From positions 3,596,001 through 3,660,000 of the forward strand of contig NZ_CP091244.1 of the NCBI RefSeq assembly GCF_021650935.1: 64,000 nt of DNA, read 5' to 3'. Position numbers and translations under genes: made by a program. The stretch comes from Thiothrix winogradskyi. Lineage in GTDB: Bacteria > Pseudomonadota > Gammaproteobacteria > Thiotrichales > Thiotrichaceae. Positions 36,901-45,661 of this stretch are shown here, piece after piece. The notes under the pieces are model-generated. The model was not told the origin of the DNA, made no database searches, and saw nothing but the letters and a program-made list of their open reading frames with translations. Numbering within the stretch: position 1 is the first letter of the stretch; every line of letters begins with the position of its first letter.

Positions 36901-37502
36901 TGATAATCTCCCAGTTTTTCCCGCAAACTGTGGACAGCCCTTGAATAATGTGTTTTTACGCTCCCTTCGGAACATTTCATGATTTTTGCGGTTTCCGCAA
37001 TGTCATAGCCCTCCCAGCCCCGTAATAACAACGCCTGTTGCTGACGTAACGGTAATTGCCCAATGGCGACTTGCATCAGCACACTCATTTCATCCTGTAG
37101 TAGTTGACGTTCTGGCTCTAAAAATTGGGTCTGGGCAGTCTGCTCTTCTACATCGACATCCTCCTCATCATCCTTGCTTGAAAAAAACACCCGCCAACGA
37201 TTGCGTACCTTCTGTCGCCGATGCCAATCATTGATTCTGCTGTGCAAAATCGTATGAAACAACGCACCCCACTCACCGTGCGGATGCCCAGAATACTTTT
37301 GCACCAGTTTGAACAAAGCATCCTGCACAATATCCAGCGCCTCTTCTTCGTCTTGAGTCGCCAGACGTGCCACCACAAAGGCACGCCGACTCACATCTTT
37401 GAGGAAGTGATCCAAACGCGCCGCGTCATCCAAACTATCGTTTTCGTGCGAATCGCTATCCAACCGCTCGTTATGCGCGGTTATCAATGCCGCCATTCTC
37501 AT
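36897..37502 (-). CDS. ECF-family RNA polymerase sigma factor
   Basis: A 201-residue sigma factor with region 2 (DEEEALDIVQDALFKLVQKYS) and region 4 helix-turn-helix (LPLRQQQALLLRGWEGYDIAETAKIMKCSEGSVKTHYSRAVHSLR). The acidic loop DDEEDVDVEE separates the domains. AAAGGA stands 5 bases before the ATG at 37502; ATGs at 37505 and further upstream are alternatives. It heads the cluster with the membrane protein, the small secreted protein and DUF3106, which it may regulate. Confidence 0.85.
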   Translation of the reverse strand: MRMAALITAHNERLDSDSHENDSLDDAARLDHFLKDVSRRAFVVARLATQDEEEALDIVQDALFKLVQKYSGHPHGEWGALFHTILHSRINDWHRRQKVRNRWRVFFSSKDDEEDVDVEEQTAQTQFLEPERQLLQDEMSVLMQVAIGQLPLRQQQALLLRGWEGYDIAETAKIMKCSEGSVKTHYSRAVHSLREKLGDYQ

Positions 37503-37658
37503 CATATTCCTTTGAGTGCCCCTCGTTCCCCTGGCAATAGCCGGTGACTCCAATAGATTAACGCTGCAATCATTTATAAGTTGACAGATTTCGGTTAATT
37601 GGCTTTAGTTCTGTGTAACACGAAATAATTCCCGCAAATATTTTTATGGAGCAACAAC

Positions 37659-38528
37659 ATGCGCTGGAGAACAGGACGACAAAGCAGCAACGTAGAAGAC
37701 CGGCGTGGCGGTCGCAGCAGCGGAGGCAGAGGCGGGATGAAAATTGGTCTGCTCGGCACTGTTGCTGCCGTACTGATTGGCTGGTATATGGGTTTTAACC
37801 CGATTCAAATCCTCGGACTGGTTGGTGGTGCCAATACAATTTTAGGAGGCTTTGGGGGCGGCAGTTCCAGCGAAACCGTAACAACCGGTGTGCCGCAAGA
37901 TGACGCAGGGAAATTTGTTTCCTCTGTACTGGCTTCCACTGAAGACGTGTGGAATCCAGTATTTCGTCAATTGGGCGGGCGCTATGTCGAGCCTAAATTG
38001 GTATTATTCACGGACAGCACCGATTCCGTGTGTGGCTACTCCACTGCCGCCACCGGACCGTTTTACTGCCCTGCCGACCAGAAGGTTTACATCGACTTAG
38101 GCTTTTTCCGCGAACTGCAAAACATGGGCGCATCCGGCGACTTTGCACAAGCCTATGTATTGGGTCATGAAATCGGGCATCACGTACAAAACCTGATGGG
38201 TACAACCACTGAAGTTACCCGCCTGCAAAATAGCATGAGCAAACGCGACGGCAACGCACTCTCAGTAGCACTCGAACTACAGGCAGACTGTTATGCGGGC
38301 GTTTGGGCACACCACGCTCACAAACAATTCAATATTCTCGAAGAAGGCGATATTGAAGAAGCCATTAATGCCGCAGGCTCCATTGGCGATGACCGTTTGC
38401 AACGCATGTCCGGGCGACGTATTAACCCCGACTCCTTCACGCACGGCTCATCGACACAACGCATGGAATGGTTTCAGCGTGGCTTAAAAACCGGCGACTT
38501 GAAATACTGCGATTCTTTCAAAAGTTAA
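37659..38528 (+). CDS. ypfJ: Neutral zinc metallopeptidase, YpfJ family
   Basis: A 289-residue membrane-anchored protein. A Gly/Arg-rich cytoplasmic start is followed by one membrane helix (about residues 27-47), then a periplasmic domain with the zinc motif HEIGHH and a later Glu in ALELQADCYAGVW that probably completes the site. The RDxR-rich N-terminus and the C-terminal STQRMEWFQRG agree with the KPN_02809/YpfJ family. The substrate is unknown. It diverges from the ECF sigma gene and converges on the aminotransferase gene. Confidence 0.88.
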   Translation: MRWRTGRQSSNVEDRRGGRSSGGRGGMKIGLLGTVAAVLIGWYMGFNPIQILGLVGGANTILGGFGGGSSSETVTTGVPQDDAGKFVSSVLASTEDVWNPVFRQLGGRYVEPKLVLFTDSTDSVCGYSTAATGPFYCPADQKVYIDLGFFRELQNMGASGDFAQAYVLGHEIGHHVQNLMGTTTEVTRLQNSMSKRDGNALSVALELQADCYAGVWAHHAHKQFNILEEGDIEEAINAAGSIGDDRLQRMSGRRINPDSFTHGSSTQRMEWFQRGLKTGDLKYCDSFKS

Positions 38529-38529
38529 T

Positions 38530-38634
38530 GTCTGAACTGGGATTTCTAGGATAAACATGATTAATAGGATGAAGACGCGCCTCTCTTCTCTTCATCCTGC
38601 TAATCCTTTAATCCAAGCAATCCTAGTTCAAGAC
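38530..38634. repeat. 105-bp dispersed inverted repeat overlapping gene end
   Basis: An imperfect palindrome: GTCTGAACTGGGATT at the left end is mirrored by AATCCTAGTTCAAGAC at the right end, with an inner perfect arm AGGATGAAGA against TCTTCATCCT. It lies between two converging genes. The last 11 codons and stop of the aminotransferase are inside the right arm. It may serve as a bidirectional terminator, though no U-run is seen. Confidence 0.75.
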
Positions 38635-39778
38635 GTTCCACTGCTTGCTCTAACCGTGCCACATGCGTGGTATAAGCAAAACGCACATGAGTCGTCGCCT
38701 GATGGCTGCCGAAGTCGATCCCCGGCGTGAACACCACGCCGGTTTTGTCCAGCAAACGTGCGCACAACGCTTGCGCATCATCCCCAAAGCGTTCCGAACC
38801 CGCATAAATGTAAAATGCACCTTGCGGTTCGGCGCGTACCGAAAAACCCAGCGCTTGCAGTGCTGGCAGTAAAAAATCCCGGCGCTGCTGCAATTCCTGC
38901 CGCTGCGCTTCCATGATTGCCAACGCTTCCGGGGTAAAGGCTGCCAGTGCCGCGTATTGTGCGGGTGTTGATGCTGCCAAAAAGATGTTTTGTGCCAAAC
39001 GATCCAACGTTGCGACCGCCCATTCGGGAGCAACCACCCAGCCCAAGCGCCAGCCAGTCATGCCGAAATACTTGGAAAAGCTATTGATGACCCAAATATT
39101 GTCAGCATCCACTGCTAGCGCCGTGGTATCGGGTACACCGTAAGTCAGCCCTTGATAAATTTCGTCGACAATCAACTCCCCACCGCGCTGCCGCACCGCT
39201 CGGTAAATGTCCGCCAATTGCGGCACACTGAGCAACGTTCCGGTAGGGTTCGCAGGGCTTGCCAACAGCACCGCACGGGTATTGGCATTCCAATGCGCCG
39301 GAATATGCGAGCTATTCAATTGATACGCGGTGTCTGCACCCACCGGAATTGCCACCGGCTTGCCTTCAAACAAGCGCACGAAATGGCGATTGCATGGGTA
39401 GCCGGGGTCAGTCATCAGCACCTCATCCCCCGGATTCAGCAATGCCCCCAGCACCAATTGCAATGCGCCGGATGCACCGGGCGTCACAATAATACGCTGC
39501 GGCGTAATCGTTACCCCAAAGCGGCTGGCATAATAATCAGCAATCGCTTCACGCAAAGCAGGCAAGCCGCAGGTGGGCGTGTATTTCGTCTGCCCGGATT
39601 GCAATGCCTGGATGCCTGCTGCCACAATGGGTGCAGGGGTTGGAAAGTCGGGTTCACCCACTTCCATGTGAATAATATCCTGACCGGCTGCTTCACGTTG
39701 GCGGGTTTCGGCCAACAACGCCATCACATGGAAGGGCTGGATCGCCCGCATTCGTTCCGCTGCTGTGCTATGCTTCAT
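38600..39778 (-). CDS. Class I/II PLP-dependent aminotransferase
   Basis: A 392-residue fold-type I aminotransferase. The PLP Lys is in INSFSKYFGMTGWRLGW, with ASPANPTGT and VDEIYQGLTYG upstream and HVRFAYTTH at the end binding the alpha-carboxylate. It resembles aspartate aminotransferase-like enzymes whose substrate cannot be assigned by sequence. The final residues (LELGLLGLKD) are encoded by a palindromic repeat. It diverges from the M23 peptidase gene with a 34-bp gap. Confidence 0.88.
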   Translation of the reverse strand: MKHSTAAERMRAIQPFHVMALLAETRQREAAGQDIIHMEVGEPDFPTPAPIVAAGIQALQSGQTKYTPTCGLPALREAIADYYASRFGVTITPQRIIVTPGASGALQLVLGALLNPGDEVLMTDPGYPCNRHFVRLFEGKPVAIPVGADTAYQLNSSHIPAHWNANTRAVLLASPANPTGTLLSVPQLADIYRAVRQRGGELIVDEIYQGLTYGVPDTTALAVDADNIWVINSFSKYFGMTGWRLGWVVAPEWAVATLDRLAQNIFLAASTPAQYAALAAFTPEALAIMEAQRQELQQRRDFLLPALQALGFSVRAEPQGAFYIYAGSERFGDDAQALCARLLDKTGVVFTPGIDFGSHQATTHVRFAYTTHVARLEQAVERLELGLLGLKD

Positions 39779-39812
39779 CGTAGCGCTTTACCGTTTGATT
39801 AGGTGAATAAAA

Positions 39813-40616
39813 ATGAAAAAATGGTTGCTGTTGAGCATCGCATTGTATTCCAGCCATATACTGGCAATGCCACGCGAAAACCCTGTGCCGGGCGGCATTG
39901 CCCACCTCCCCATCGCACCACTGTCTGCTCAAGCACCGCTGGTACAGTATGAGGGCAAGCGGGTAACGGTTGTACCACAGGATGCTCACTGGGTTGCTCT
40001 GGTCGGCATTCCTCTCGATGCGGAAGGTGACACACAAACCGTGCAGCTACAAGGCGGTCAAGCGCTGTCATTTCCGATACAAGCCAAGGAATACAAAACC
40101 CAACGCCTGACGATTAAGGATAAGAACAAGGTTGAACCGGATGAGGAATCCAGCCAGCGAATTGTCCGGGAACTAGCCGTGCAGGAACAGGCTAAAACCC
40201 ACTTTACAACGGGTGCAGCCCAACTGGGTTTCATTAAACCTGTACCGGGACATGACACCGGGCGGTTCGGTCTGAGGCGTGTCATCAATAACCAAGCACG
40301 CAACCCACACAGCGGCATGGATATTGCCGCCGCAACCGGTACACCGATCAAAGCCACTGCCGCTGGCACGGTGATTCACACCGATGATTTCTTTTTCAGC
40401 GGCAATACCGTTTACCTTGACCACGGCATGGGCGTGATTAGCATGTACGCACACCTAAGTGAAATTCAGGTGGAAACTGGGGATACCGTTCAGCAAGGCG
40501 ACATTATTGGCGAGGTAGGCAGCACTGGTAGAGCCACTGGCCCACACCTGCATTGGTCGGTGTATTTGAATGGCGAAGCGGTCGATCCGGCATTATTTTT
40601 ACCGAACAAAAAATAA
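39813..40616 (+). CDS. M23-family cell-wall peptidase
   Basis: A 267-residue periplasmic protein with a Sec signal peptide (MKKWLLLSIALYSSHILA, cleavage after ILA). The LytM domain occupies the C-terminal 130 residues: zinc ligands in HSGMDIAAATG, the strand GTVIHTDDFFFSGN, and HLHWSV. The N-terminal region resembles the beta-strand domain of other M23 endopeptidases. It cuts peptidoglycan cross-links or activates other hydrolases. It is a single gene. Confidence 0.9.
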   Translation: MKKWLLLSIALYSSHILAMPRENPVPGGIAHLPIAPLSAQAPLVQYEGKRVTVVPQDAHWVALVGIPLDAEGDTQTVQLQGGQALSFPIQAKEYKTQRLTIKDKNKVEPDEESSQRIVRELAVQEQAKTHFTTGAAQLGFIKPVPGHDTGRFGLRRVINNQARNPHSGMDIAAATGTPIKATAAGTVIHTDDFFFSGNTVYLDHGMGVISMYAHLSEIQVETGDTVQQGDIIGEVGSTGRATGPHLHWSVYLNGEAVDPALFLPNKK

Positions 40617-40806
40617 GCCAAGGGTTCAGGTTATATTCATGGATTCGAGACTAGTATAGTCCCAACTTCAGCAGGAATCGCGAACTTGGGGTTTGTGGTA
40701 ACGATTTCGTCGTCAGAAGTATCTGAAATAAAAAATAAGCTTGTTCCGCCGTTCTGACACTCAATGGCATAAGAGATTCGGGATGACGGCACGCTGAAGT
40801 TACAAT
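40617..40806. other. Intergenic stretch before the RNA candidate
   Basis: No supported gene. An 85-codon minus-strand frame (40651-40908) has no family resemblance and overlaps the structured RNA, so I do not accept it. No clear promoter was found, although TGACA-like sequences occur near 40755. Confidence 0.4.
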
Positions 40807-40987
40807 CTCAACCCCCACCCTTACAACCGGCCATTTTATTGGGGAGCTGGTTGAATGGTGAGGATTGAGCATTGAATGCAAGCTAGTAAACAGGGGGTTT
40901 ACCTGCATTCACTACCGCAGCAATTAGCTGCGGCGTTCTTGAGTTACCTTTCACAAAAAGCGAGTCTTTCATGGCTCGCTTTTTTTT
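40807..40987 (+). ncRNA. Candidate structured small RNA with intrinsic terminator
   Basis: About 180 nt that fold into consecutive helices on paper. P1 pairs 40807-40819 with 40857-40869 (11 of 13 pairs). P2, nested, pairs AACCGGC (40825) with GCTGGTT (40846). P3 pairs TGAATGCA (40873) with TGCATTCA (40904) around GTAAAC/GTTTAC. P4 is CCGCAGC-AATTA-GCTGCGG (40915-40933). A terminator with a long T-run ends it. I do not recognise the family. A cis-acting leader is less likely because the terminator lies about 145 bp before the next gene. Confidence 0.55.
40955..40987 (+). terminator. Intrinsic terminator
   Basis: AAAAAGCGAG (40955-40964) pairs with CTCGCTTTTT (40975-40984), 10 bp, followed by further T residues. 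It is a strong rho-independent terminator closing the RNA candidate. Confidence 0.85.
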
Positions 40988-41131
40988 GTTCTGACACAAG
41001 CATTTTTTGCCATTATACAGCTTTCATTCATAAATAAAATCTTTTTGTGTACCAAATACCGGAATAGAATAGGTTATCCCCCGTCAGACACGCTACACTT
41101 AGCAGAGATTATAAAAAGGAGGACAGATGTC

Positions 41132-41236
41132 ATGGCTTATGCCTTACGTAAGACGGTTGGCTTTATTCTTTTAGCTGTCACCATTGGCGGTGTCAGCGTG
41201 CTATCCATTTTTAACCTATTTCCACCGCTGTTCTGA
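41132..41236 (+). CDS. 34-residue membrane micropeptide at head of stress operon
   Basis: A short frame starting MAYALRKTVGF with a single hydrophobic helix (about residues 8-28) and a Pro-Pro end. AAGGAGG lies about 9 bases before the ATG. The stop overlaps an ATG one base downstream (TGATG) that leads into the XpaC gene, suggesting translational coupling. Function is unknown. An overlapping out-of-frame ATG at 41127 would give only 15 residues. Confidence 0.55.
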   Translation: MAYALRKTVGFILLAVTIGGVSVLSIFNLFPPLF

Positions 41237-41247
41237 TGGGAGACACC

Positions 41248-42114
41248 ATGACCACGACCGTTAAATCGGCAGCCAAACGTTATGAGCCTACCATTCACAA
41301 TGTCCGTTATGGCATCAAAGGCATTTTACTTTACTTGCTCCCGCTACCCGCACTGATTACTGCCATCGGTTCACTGATGCGCGGTGATGTAATGGATACC
41401 TTAGTCACCGGTGGGGTGTTCGCCGCTTTCATGGTGGGTGCTGGTGTGGCTCGTCACGGCTTCCGGCTGGAAGGTGAATACGAACGGCGTAAAATTGCCC
41501 GCGCACCATCGACTCCGTTCAAAACCGTTGCTGCAATTATTATCAGCACGGCGACCGGTGTTTTGGACTGGTGGAGTTCGGATTACGCCATGAGCGGTAT
41601 TTTGCCAGCGGTATTGATTGGCGCGGCAACGTTCCTGGGGTTTGCCTTGTATTACGGTTTGGATCCGCGCAAAGACAAAGCGGGAAATATTTCCATCGGG
41701 GTCACAATTGAAGAAGTTTTAGACGCACTCGATGCTGCCAATGTTAAAATTGACGCTATCGAACAAGCACGCCGCAACATTCCCAACCCCGAATTCAATG
41801 CCCGCCTGCAACGCATTACCAGCAAAGCCCGTGAAGTTTTAGCCAGCATCGAAGATGACCCGACCCGCCTGTCCCGCGCCCGCAAATTCCTCAAAGTCTA
41901 TTTAGACGGTACACAGCGTGTTACCGAAGGTTATGCACGCACTCATCAGGGAGAAAAGCCAGTTGCTCTGGAAACCAATTTCAGCCGGGTGCTGGATTCG
42001 ATAGAACAGACCTTTGCCGAACAACAGGTGAAATTATTGGAAGACAAGCATTTTGATCTGGACGTGCAAATCGAAGTCCTCGAAACCCAACTCAAACGCG
42101 AAGGCGTTCTCTAA
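41248..42114 (+). CDS. XpaC-like phosphate-hydrolysis family protein
   Basis: A 288-residue protein of the XpaC (5-bromo-4-chloroindolyl phosphate hydrolysis) family. Four hydrophobic segments occupy the N-terminal half (about residues 25-140), and the C-terminal half is helical, with IEEVLDALDAANVKIDAIEQAR and later EVLETQLKREG. XpaC genes are regularly next to telA, as here. GGGAG is 5 bases before the ATG at 41248; an ATG at 41236 overlapping the upstream stop is the alternative start. The true biochemical role is unknown. Confidence 0.8.
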   Translation: MTTTVKSAAKRYEPTIHNVRYGIKGILLYLLPLPALITAIGSLMRGDVMDTLVTGGVFAAFMVGAGVARHGFRLEGEYERRKIARAPSTPFKTVAAIIISTATGVLDWWSSDYAMSGILPAVLIGAATFLGFALYYGLDPRKDKAGNISIGVTIEEVLDALDAANVKIDAIEQARRNIPNPEFNARLQRITSKAREVLASIEDDPTRLSRARKFLKVYLDGTQRVTEGYARTHQGEKPVALETNFSRVLDSIEQTFAEQQVKLLEDKHFDLDVQIEVLETQLKREGVL

Positions 42115-42144
42115 TTAAGCGATAAACTCAAGGAGAAGACCACC

Positions 42145-43317
42145 ATGAATGAAACACAAACAACAGCCACCGTAACCCAAACAGCTCCTGCCATCGTTCC
42201 GGGTACAGCACTGGCTCCCCTGCCAGAACTGACCACTGAACTGGTTGCCTACGCACAAGCCGATGATACCAATAAAAGTAAACTCGAAAATATCATCGCC
42301 GAAATCGACATGGACGACCGCAGCAGCATTATGTTTTTTGGCACCAAAACCCAAGAGCAAATGACCGCCATTTCGGAAAAAATGCTCACTGGTGTCAAAA
42401 ACAAAGACATTGGCACTGCTGGCAAATCCCTGACCAATATGGTCACAGCCATCAAAGGTTTCGACATTGATTCCCTCAACCCCAATGACGAACCAAGCTG
42501 GTGGGAAAAACTCATCGGCAAAGCCAAACCTGTCGTCGAATTCCTGAATCAGTACGAAGAAGTCCGCAAACAAATCGACACCATTACCGATGAGATGGAA
42601 GGGCACAAAACCCAATTGCTGACGGATGTGGTCACGCTCGACAAGCTCTATGAAGCCAACCTCGACTTTTTCCACAACCTCGAAGCCTATATCGCCGCTG
42701 GTGAAGAAAAGCTGCGTCGCCTTGAGACCAATGAAATCCCGGCACTGGTTGCCAAAGTCGAAGCCAATACCACCGACATGATTCTGGCTCAAAACCTACG
42801 CGATTTACGCAGTTCGCGTGACGATCTGGAACGCCGCGTACACGATTTACGCCTGACCCGCCAAGTCGCGATGCAAAGCTTGCCCAGCATCCGTTTGGTG
42901 CAAGAAAACGACAAAACTTTGATCAACAAGATCAATTCCACGCTGATCAACACCGTGCCATTGTGGAAAAATCAGTTAGCGCAAGCTGTCACCATTTTCC
43001 GCATGAGCGATGCCGCTGAAGTCGTCAAAAAAGCCTCAGACCTCACCAATGAATTGCTGGAAAAGAATGCCGAAACCCTGCGCCTAGGCAATGCTGAGAC
43101 CCGCAAACAAATGGAACGCGGCGTGTTCGATATTGAATCGGTGAAAAAAGCCAACCAAAGCCTGATCGACACCATCAACGACTCGCTGCGCATTGCCGAC
43201 GAAGGCAAAGCCATGCGTGCCAAAGCCGAGGAAGAAATCAAGATCATGGAAAGCGAATTGCGCCATGCGCTGACTTCCGCCAAAGCCAAGGCAGACAGCC
43301 CCCGCCAAGGAGTATAA
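42145..43317 (+). CDS. telA: TelA/KlaA toxic-anion resistance protein
   Basis: A 390-residue soluble, almost all-helical protein of the TelA family, linked to tellurite and envelope stress. Family marks include FFGTKTQEQMTAISEKML and LLTDVVTLDKLYEANLDFF, the alternating ELRDLRSSRDDLERRVHDLRL-type coiled coil, and SLPSIRLVQENDKTLINKI. AAGGAGAAG precedes the ATG. It sits between xpaC and the SPFH gene with 30-bp and 3-bp gaps, and the four genes surely form one operon. Confidence 0.9.
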   Translation: MNETQTTATVTQTAPAIVPGTALAPLPELTTELVAYAQADDTNKSKLENIIAEIDMDDRSSIMFFGTKTQEQMTAISEKMLTGVKNKDIGTAGKSLTNMVTAIKGFDIDSLNPNDEPSWWEKLIGKAKPVVEFLNQYEEVRKQIDTITDEMEGHKTQLLTDVVTLDKLYEANLDFFHNLEAYIAAGEEKLRRLETNEIPALVAKVEANTTDMILAQNLRDLRSSRDDLERRVHDLRLTRQVAMQSLPSIRLVQENDKTLINKINSTLINTVPLWKNQLAQAVTIFRMSDAAEVVKKASDLTNELLEKNAETLRLGNAETRKQMERGVFDIESVKKANQSLIDTINDSLRIADEGKAMRAKAEEEIKIMESELRHALTSAKAKADSPRQGV

Positions 43318-43320
43318 ATC

Positions 43321-44418
43321 ATGGGATTATGGGACAAATTGATGGGTGAGTTTGTTGATGTCATCGAATGGACTGACAACAGCAGCGACACCATGGTTTA
43401 CCGCTTCGAACGTCACGGCAACGAAATCAAATACGGCGCGAAACTCACCGTGCGCGAGTCGCAAGTGGCGATTTTCGTCAACGAAGGTCAGGTAGCCGAC
43501 GTACTCACCCCCGGCATGTACGTGTTGGAAACCCAAAACCTGCCGTTACTGTCCACCCTGCAACATTGGGATCACGGTTTCAGCAGCCCGTTCAAAGCCG
43601 AAGTCTATTTTTTCAACACCAAGCAGTTCACCAATCTGAAATGGGGGACGCGCAACCCGGTGATGATCCGTGACAGCGAATTCGGCGGGGTACGCATTCG
43701 CGCTTTCGGTACGTATGGAATGCGCGTTGACGATTCGCGCAAATTCATGCAAGAAATCATGGGGACAGATGGGAACTTCACCGTCGATGAAATCAGCGAC
43801 CAATTACGCAATCTGATTGTGACACGCTTTAGCAGCATCGTTGCCAGCGCGAATATTCCGGTGCTGGATATGGCAGCCAACTACGAACAATTGGGGCAAT
43901 TCGTCACCCAGAAAATTGTCCCGGAATTTGCGGCTTATGGTTTGAAGCTTACCAATATTCTGGTGGAAAACATTTCCCTGCCCACTGAAGTCGAAGAAGC
44001 GCTCGATAAACGTACCAGCATGGGCATGATCGGCAACCTCGACAAATACCTGCAATACCAAACCGCGCAAGGCATTGGTGAGGGTGGTTCCAACAGTGCG
44101 TTGGATATGGGCATGGGCTTTGCGGTTGCCAATAAAATGGCAGAAGTGTTGAACAAACCGGCAGCAGCAACGCCACCGCCATTACCGGATACCGGCTGGC
44201 ATATTGCGATCGGGCAAGAATCCAGAGGGCCATTGGGTATGCCACAATTGCAACAAATGGCGCAAAATGGGCAACTAACAGCAGCCACGCTGGTGTGGCA
44301 AGCGGGCATGGCGAATTGGCAAGCGGTGGGGGAAACAGCAGCACTGCGTGGTTTGTTTGCAGGGCAAGCAACGCCACCGCCGATTCCACCTTCCGCGCCT
44401 CCTCAAAGTAGCGAATAA
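43321..44418 (+). CDS. SPFH/virion-core-like protein with C-terminal GYF_2 domain
   Basis: A 365-residue protein. The N-terminal 260 residues are an SPFH-type domain of the YdjI/virion-core group: MGLWDKLMGEFVDVIEW at the start, then VSEQVAIFVNEGQ-type strands and VENISLPTEVEEALDKR. A Pro-rich linker leads to a GYF_2 domain (WHIAIGQESRGPLGMPQL to about 345), which binds proline-rich peptides, and a Pro-rich tail. It probably scaffolds membrane stress responses with TelA and the following zinc-ribbon protein. Confidence 0.82.
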   Translation: MGLWDKLMGEFVDVIEWTDNSSDTMVYRFERHGNEIKYGAKLTVRESQVAIFVNEGQVADVLTPGMYVLETQNLPLLSTLQHWDHGFSSPFKAEVYFFNTKQFTNLKWGTRNPVMIRDSEFGGVRIRAFGTYGMRVDDSRKFMQEIMGTDGNFTVDEISDQLRNLIVTRFSSIVASANIPVLDMAANYEQLGQFVTQKIVPEFAAYGLKLTNILVENISLPTEVEEALDKRTSMGMIGNLDKYLQYQTAQGIGEGGSNSALDMGMGFAVANKMAEVLNKPAAATPPPLPDTGWHIAIGQESRGPLGMPQLQQMAQNGQLTAATLVWQAGMANWQAVGETAALRGLFAGQATPPPIPPSAPPQSSE

Positions 44419-44432
44419 CAGTGCAGGCTTAA

Positions 44433-45656
44433 ATGGCGGATAATAACAACACCAAACAACAGCATTTTCCGTGCGAACAATGCGGTGCCGACCTGATCTA
44501 CCAACCGGGGACAGAAGCGCTCAGTTGTAACTATTGCGGGCATCAAAACCTAATTCGCCCTAACCAGCAAGAAATTCGTGAATACAGTTTCGAGCAGGCG
44601 TTGCGAGCTATCCAACAGGGAAAATTACGCCCGCTGGATAACACTCAGGTCATCAAATGCCCCAATTGTGCCGCCACGTTTGAGTTAAAATCAAACACCC
44701 ACGCAGGTGACTGCCCATTTTGTGGCACACCGGTGGTAACAGGGACAGAACAGGCACGGCTGTTCCAACCCAAATCCTTATTGCCGTTTTTAATCACCGA
44801 AAAAGATGCCCGTAGCGCGTTTGATAAGTGGATCGGTGGCTTATGGTTTGCGCCTTCTGCCCTGAAAAACAAAGCTAAACGCGATGAAAAATTGCTGGGC
44901 ATTTACATCCCGTACTGGACGTATGACAGCCATACCGACAGCTATTACCGGGGTGAACGCGGCGTGATTTATTACGAACGCCAAATGGTCACGGTAATGG
45001 TGAATGGGCAACCACGCCAACAAGTGCAAAATGTACCCCGTATTCGCTGGACACCGGTCAGTGGGCGAGTACGTCTATTTTTTGACGATGTATTGGTCGG
45101 TGCTACGCACACCCTGCCCCGTGCGATTCTTGACCGCCTCGAACCGTGGGATTTACCCAATCTTGTGCCTTACAACGAAAGTTACCTGAGCGGTTTCCAG
45201 AGTGAAATTTATCAGGTGGATTTGGACGAAGGCTTTGAGCAAGCCCGTGGCATTATGGATAGCCGCATTTACAATGCCATTACCAGCGACATTGGCGGTG
45301 ATCAACAGCGCGTTCACAGCCTGCAAACGCAACATTCAGCCACCACGTTTAAACACGTTTTGCTGCCGGTTTGGTCGGCTGCTTTCCGTTATAACAGTGA
45401 AACTTACCGCTTTGTCATTAACGGGCGCAACGGCAAAACCCAAGGCGAACGCCCTTACAGTGTGGTGAAAATTGTGTTTGCCGCGTTATTGGGGCTAACC
45501 TTGCTGGGCGGCTTGGGCTATGTCATGGAAAAAGCCGGAGTGTTCGAGCAAGCCTTGCAACAAGGCGGCAATTATAACCAATACCAACCGTATCAAGCAC
45601 CCCGCCGCTTGCCTGATCCTTACCGTTACGACCCTTATCGTGCACCGAGGTATTAG
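44433..45656 (+). CDS. Double zinc-ribbon membrane protein of the TelA operon
   Basis: A 407-residue protein. Two zinc ribbons occupy the first 100 residues (CEQCGADL with CNYCGHQN; CPNCAATF with CPFCGTPV). A mixed region with ARSAFDKWIGGLWFAPS and YIPYWTYDSHTDSYYRGERG follows, then one membrane helix (about residues 350-370) and a Tyr/Pro-rich tail. Similar proteins are often mis-annotated as primosomal protein or TFIIB-type zinc ribbon. The Pro/Tyr tail could be the ligand of the GYF_2 domain encoded upstream. Confidence 0.75.
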   Translation: MADNNNTKQQHFPCEQCGADLIYQPGTEALSCNYCGHQNLIRPNQQEIREYSFEQALRAIQQGKLRPLDNTQVIKCPNCAATFELKSNTHAGDCPFCGTPVVTGTEQARLFQPKSLLPFLITEKDARSAFDKWIGGLWFAPSALKNKAKRDEKLLGIYIPYWTYDSHTDSYYRGERGVIYYERQMVTVMVNGQPRQQVQNVPRIRWTPVSGRVRLFFDDVLVGATHTLPRAILDRLEPWDLPNLVPYNESYLSGFQSEIYQVDLDEGFEQARGIMDSRIYNAITSDIGGDQQRVHSLQTQHSATTFKHVLLPVWSAAFRYNSETYRFVINGRNGKTQGERPYSVVKIVFAALLGLTLLGGLGYVMEKAGVFEQALQQGGNYNQYQPYQAPRRLPDPYRYDPYRAPRY

Positions 45657-45661
45657 CGCAC

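Noticed and set aside
40651..40908. Minus-strand frame of 85 codons
   Set aside because: No family resemblance, overlaps the structured RNA and has no ribosome-binding site.
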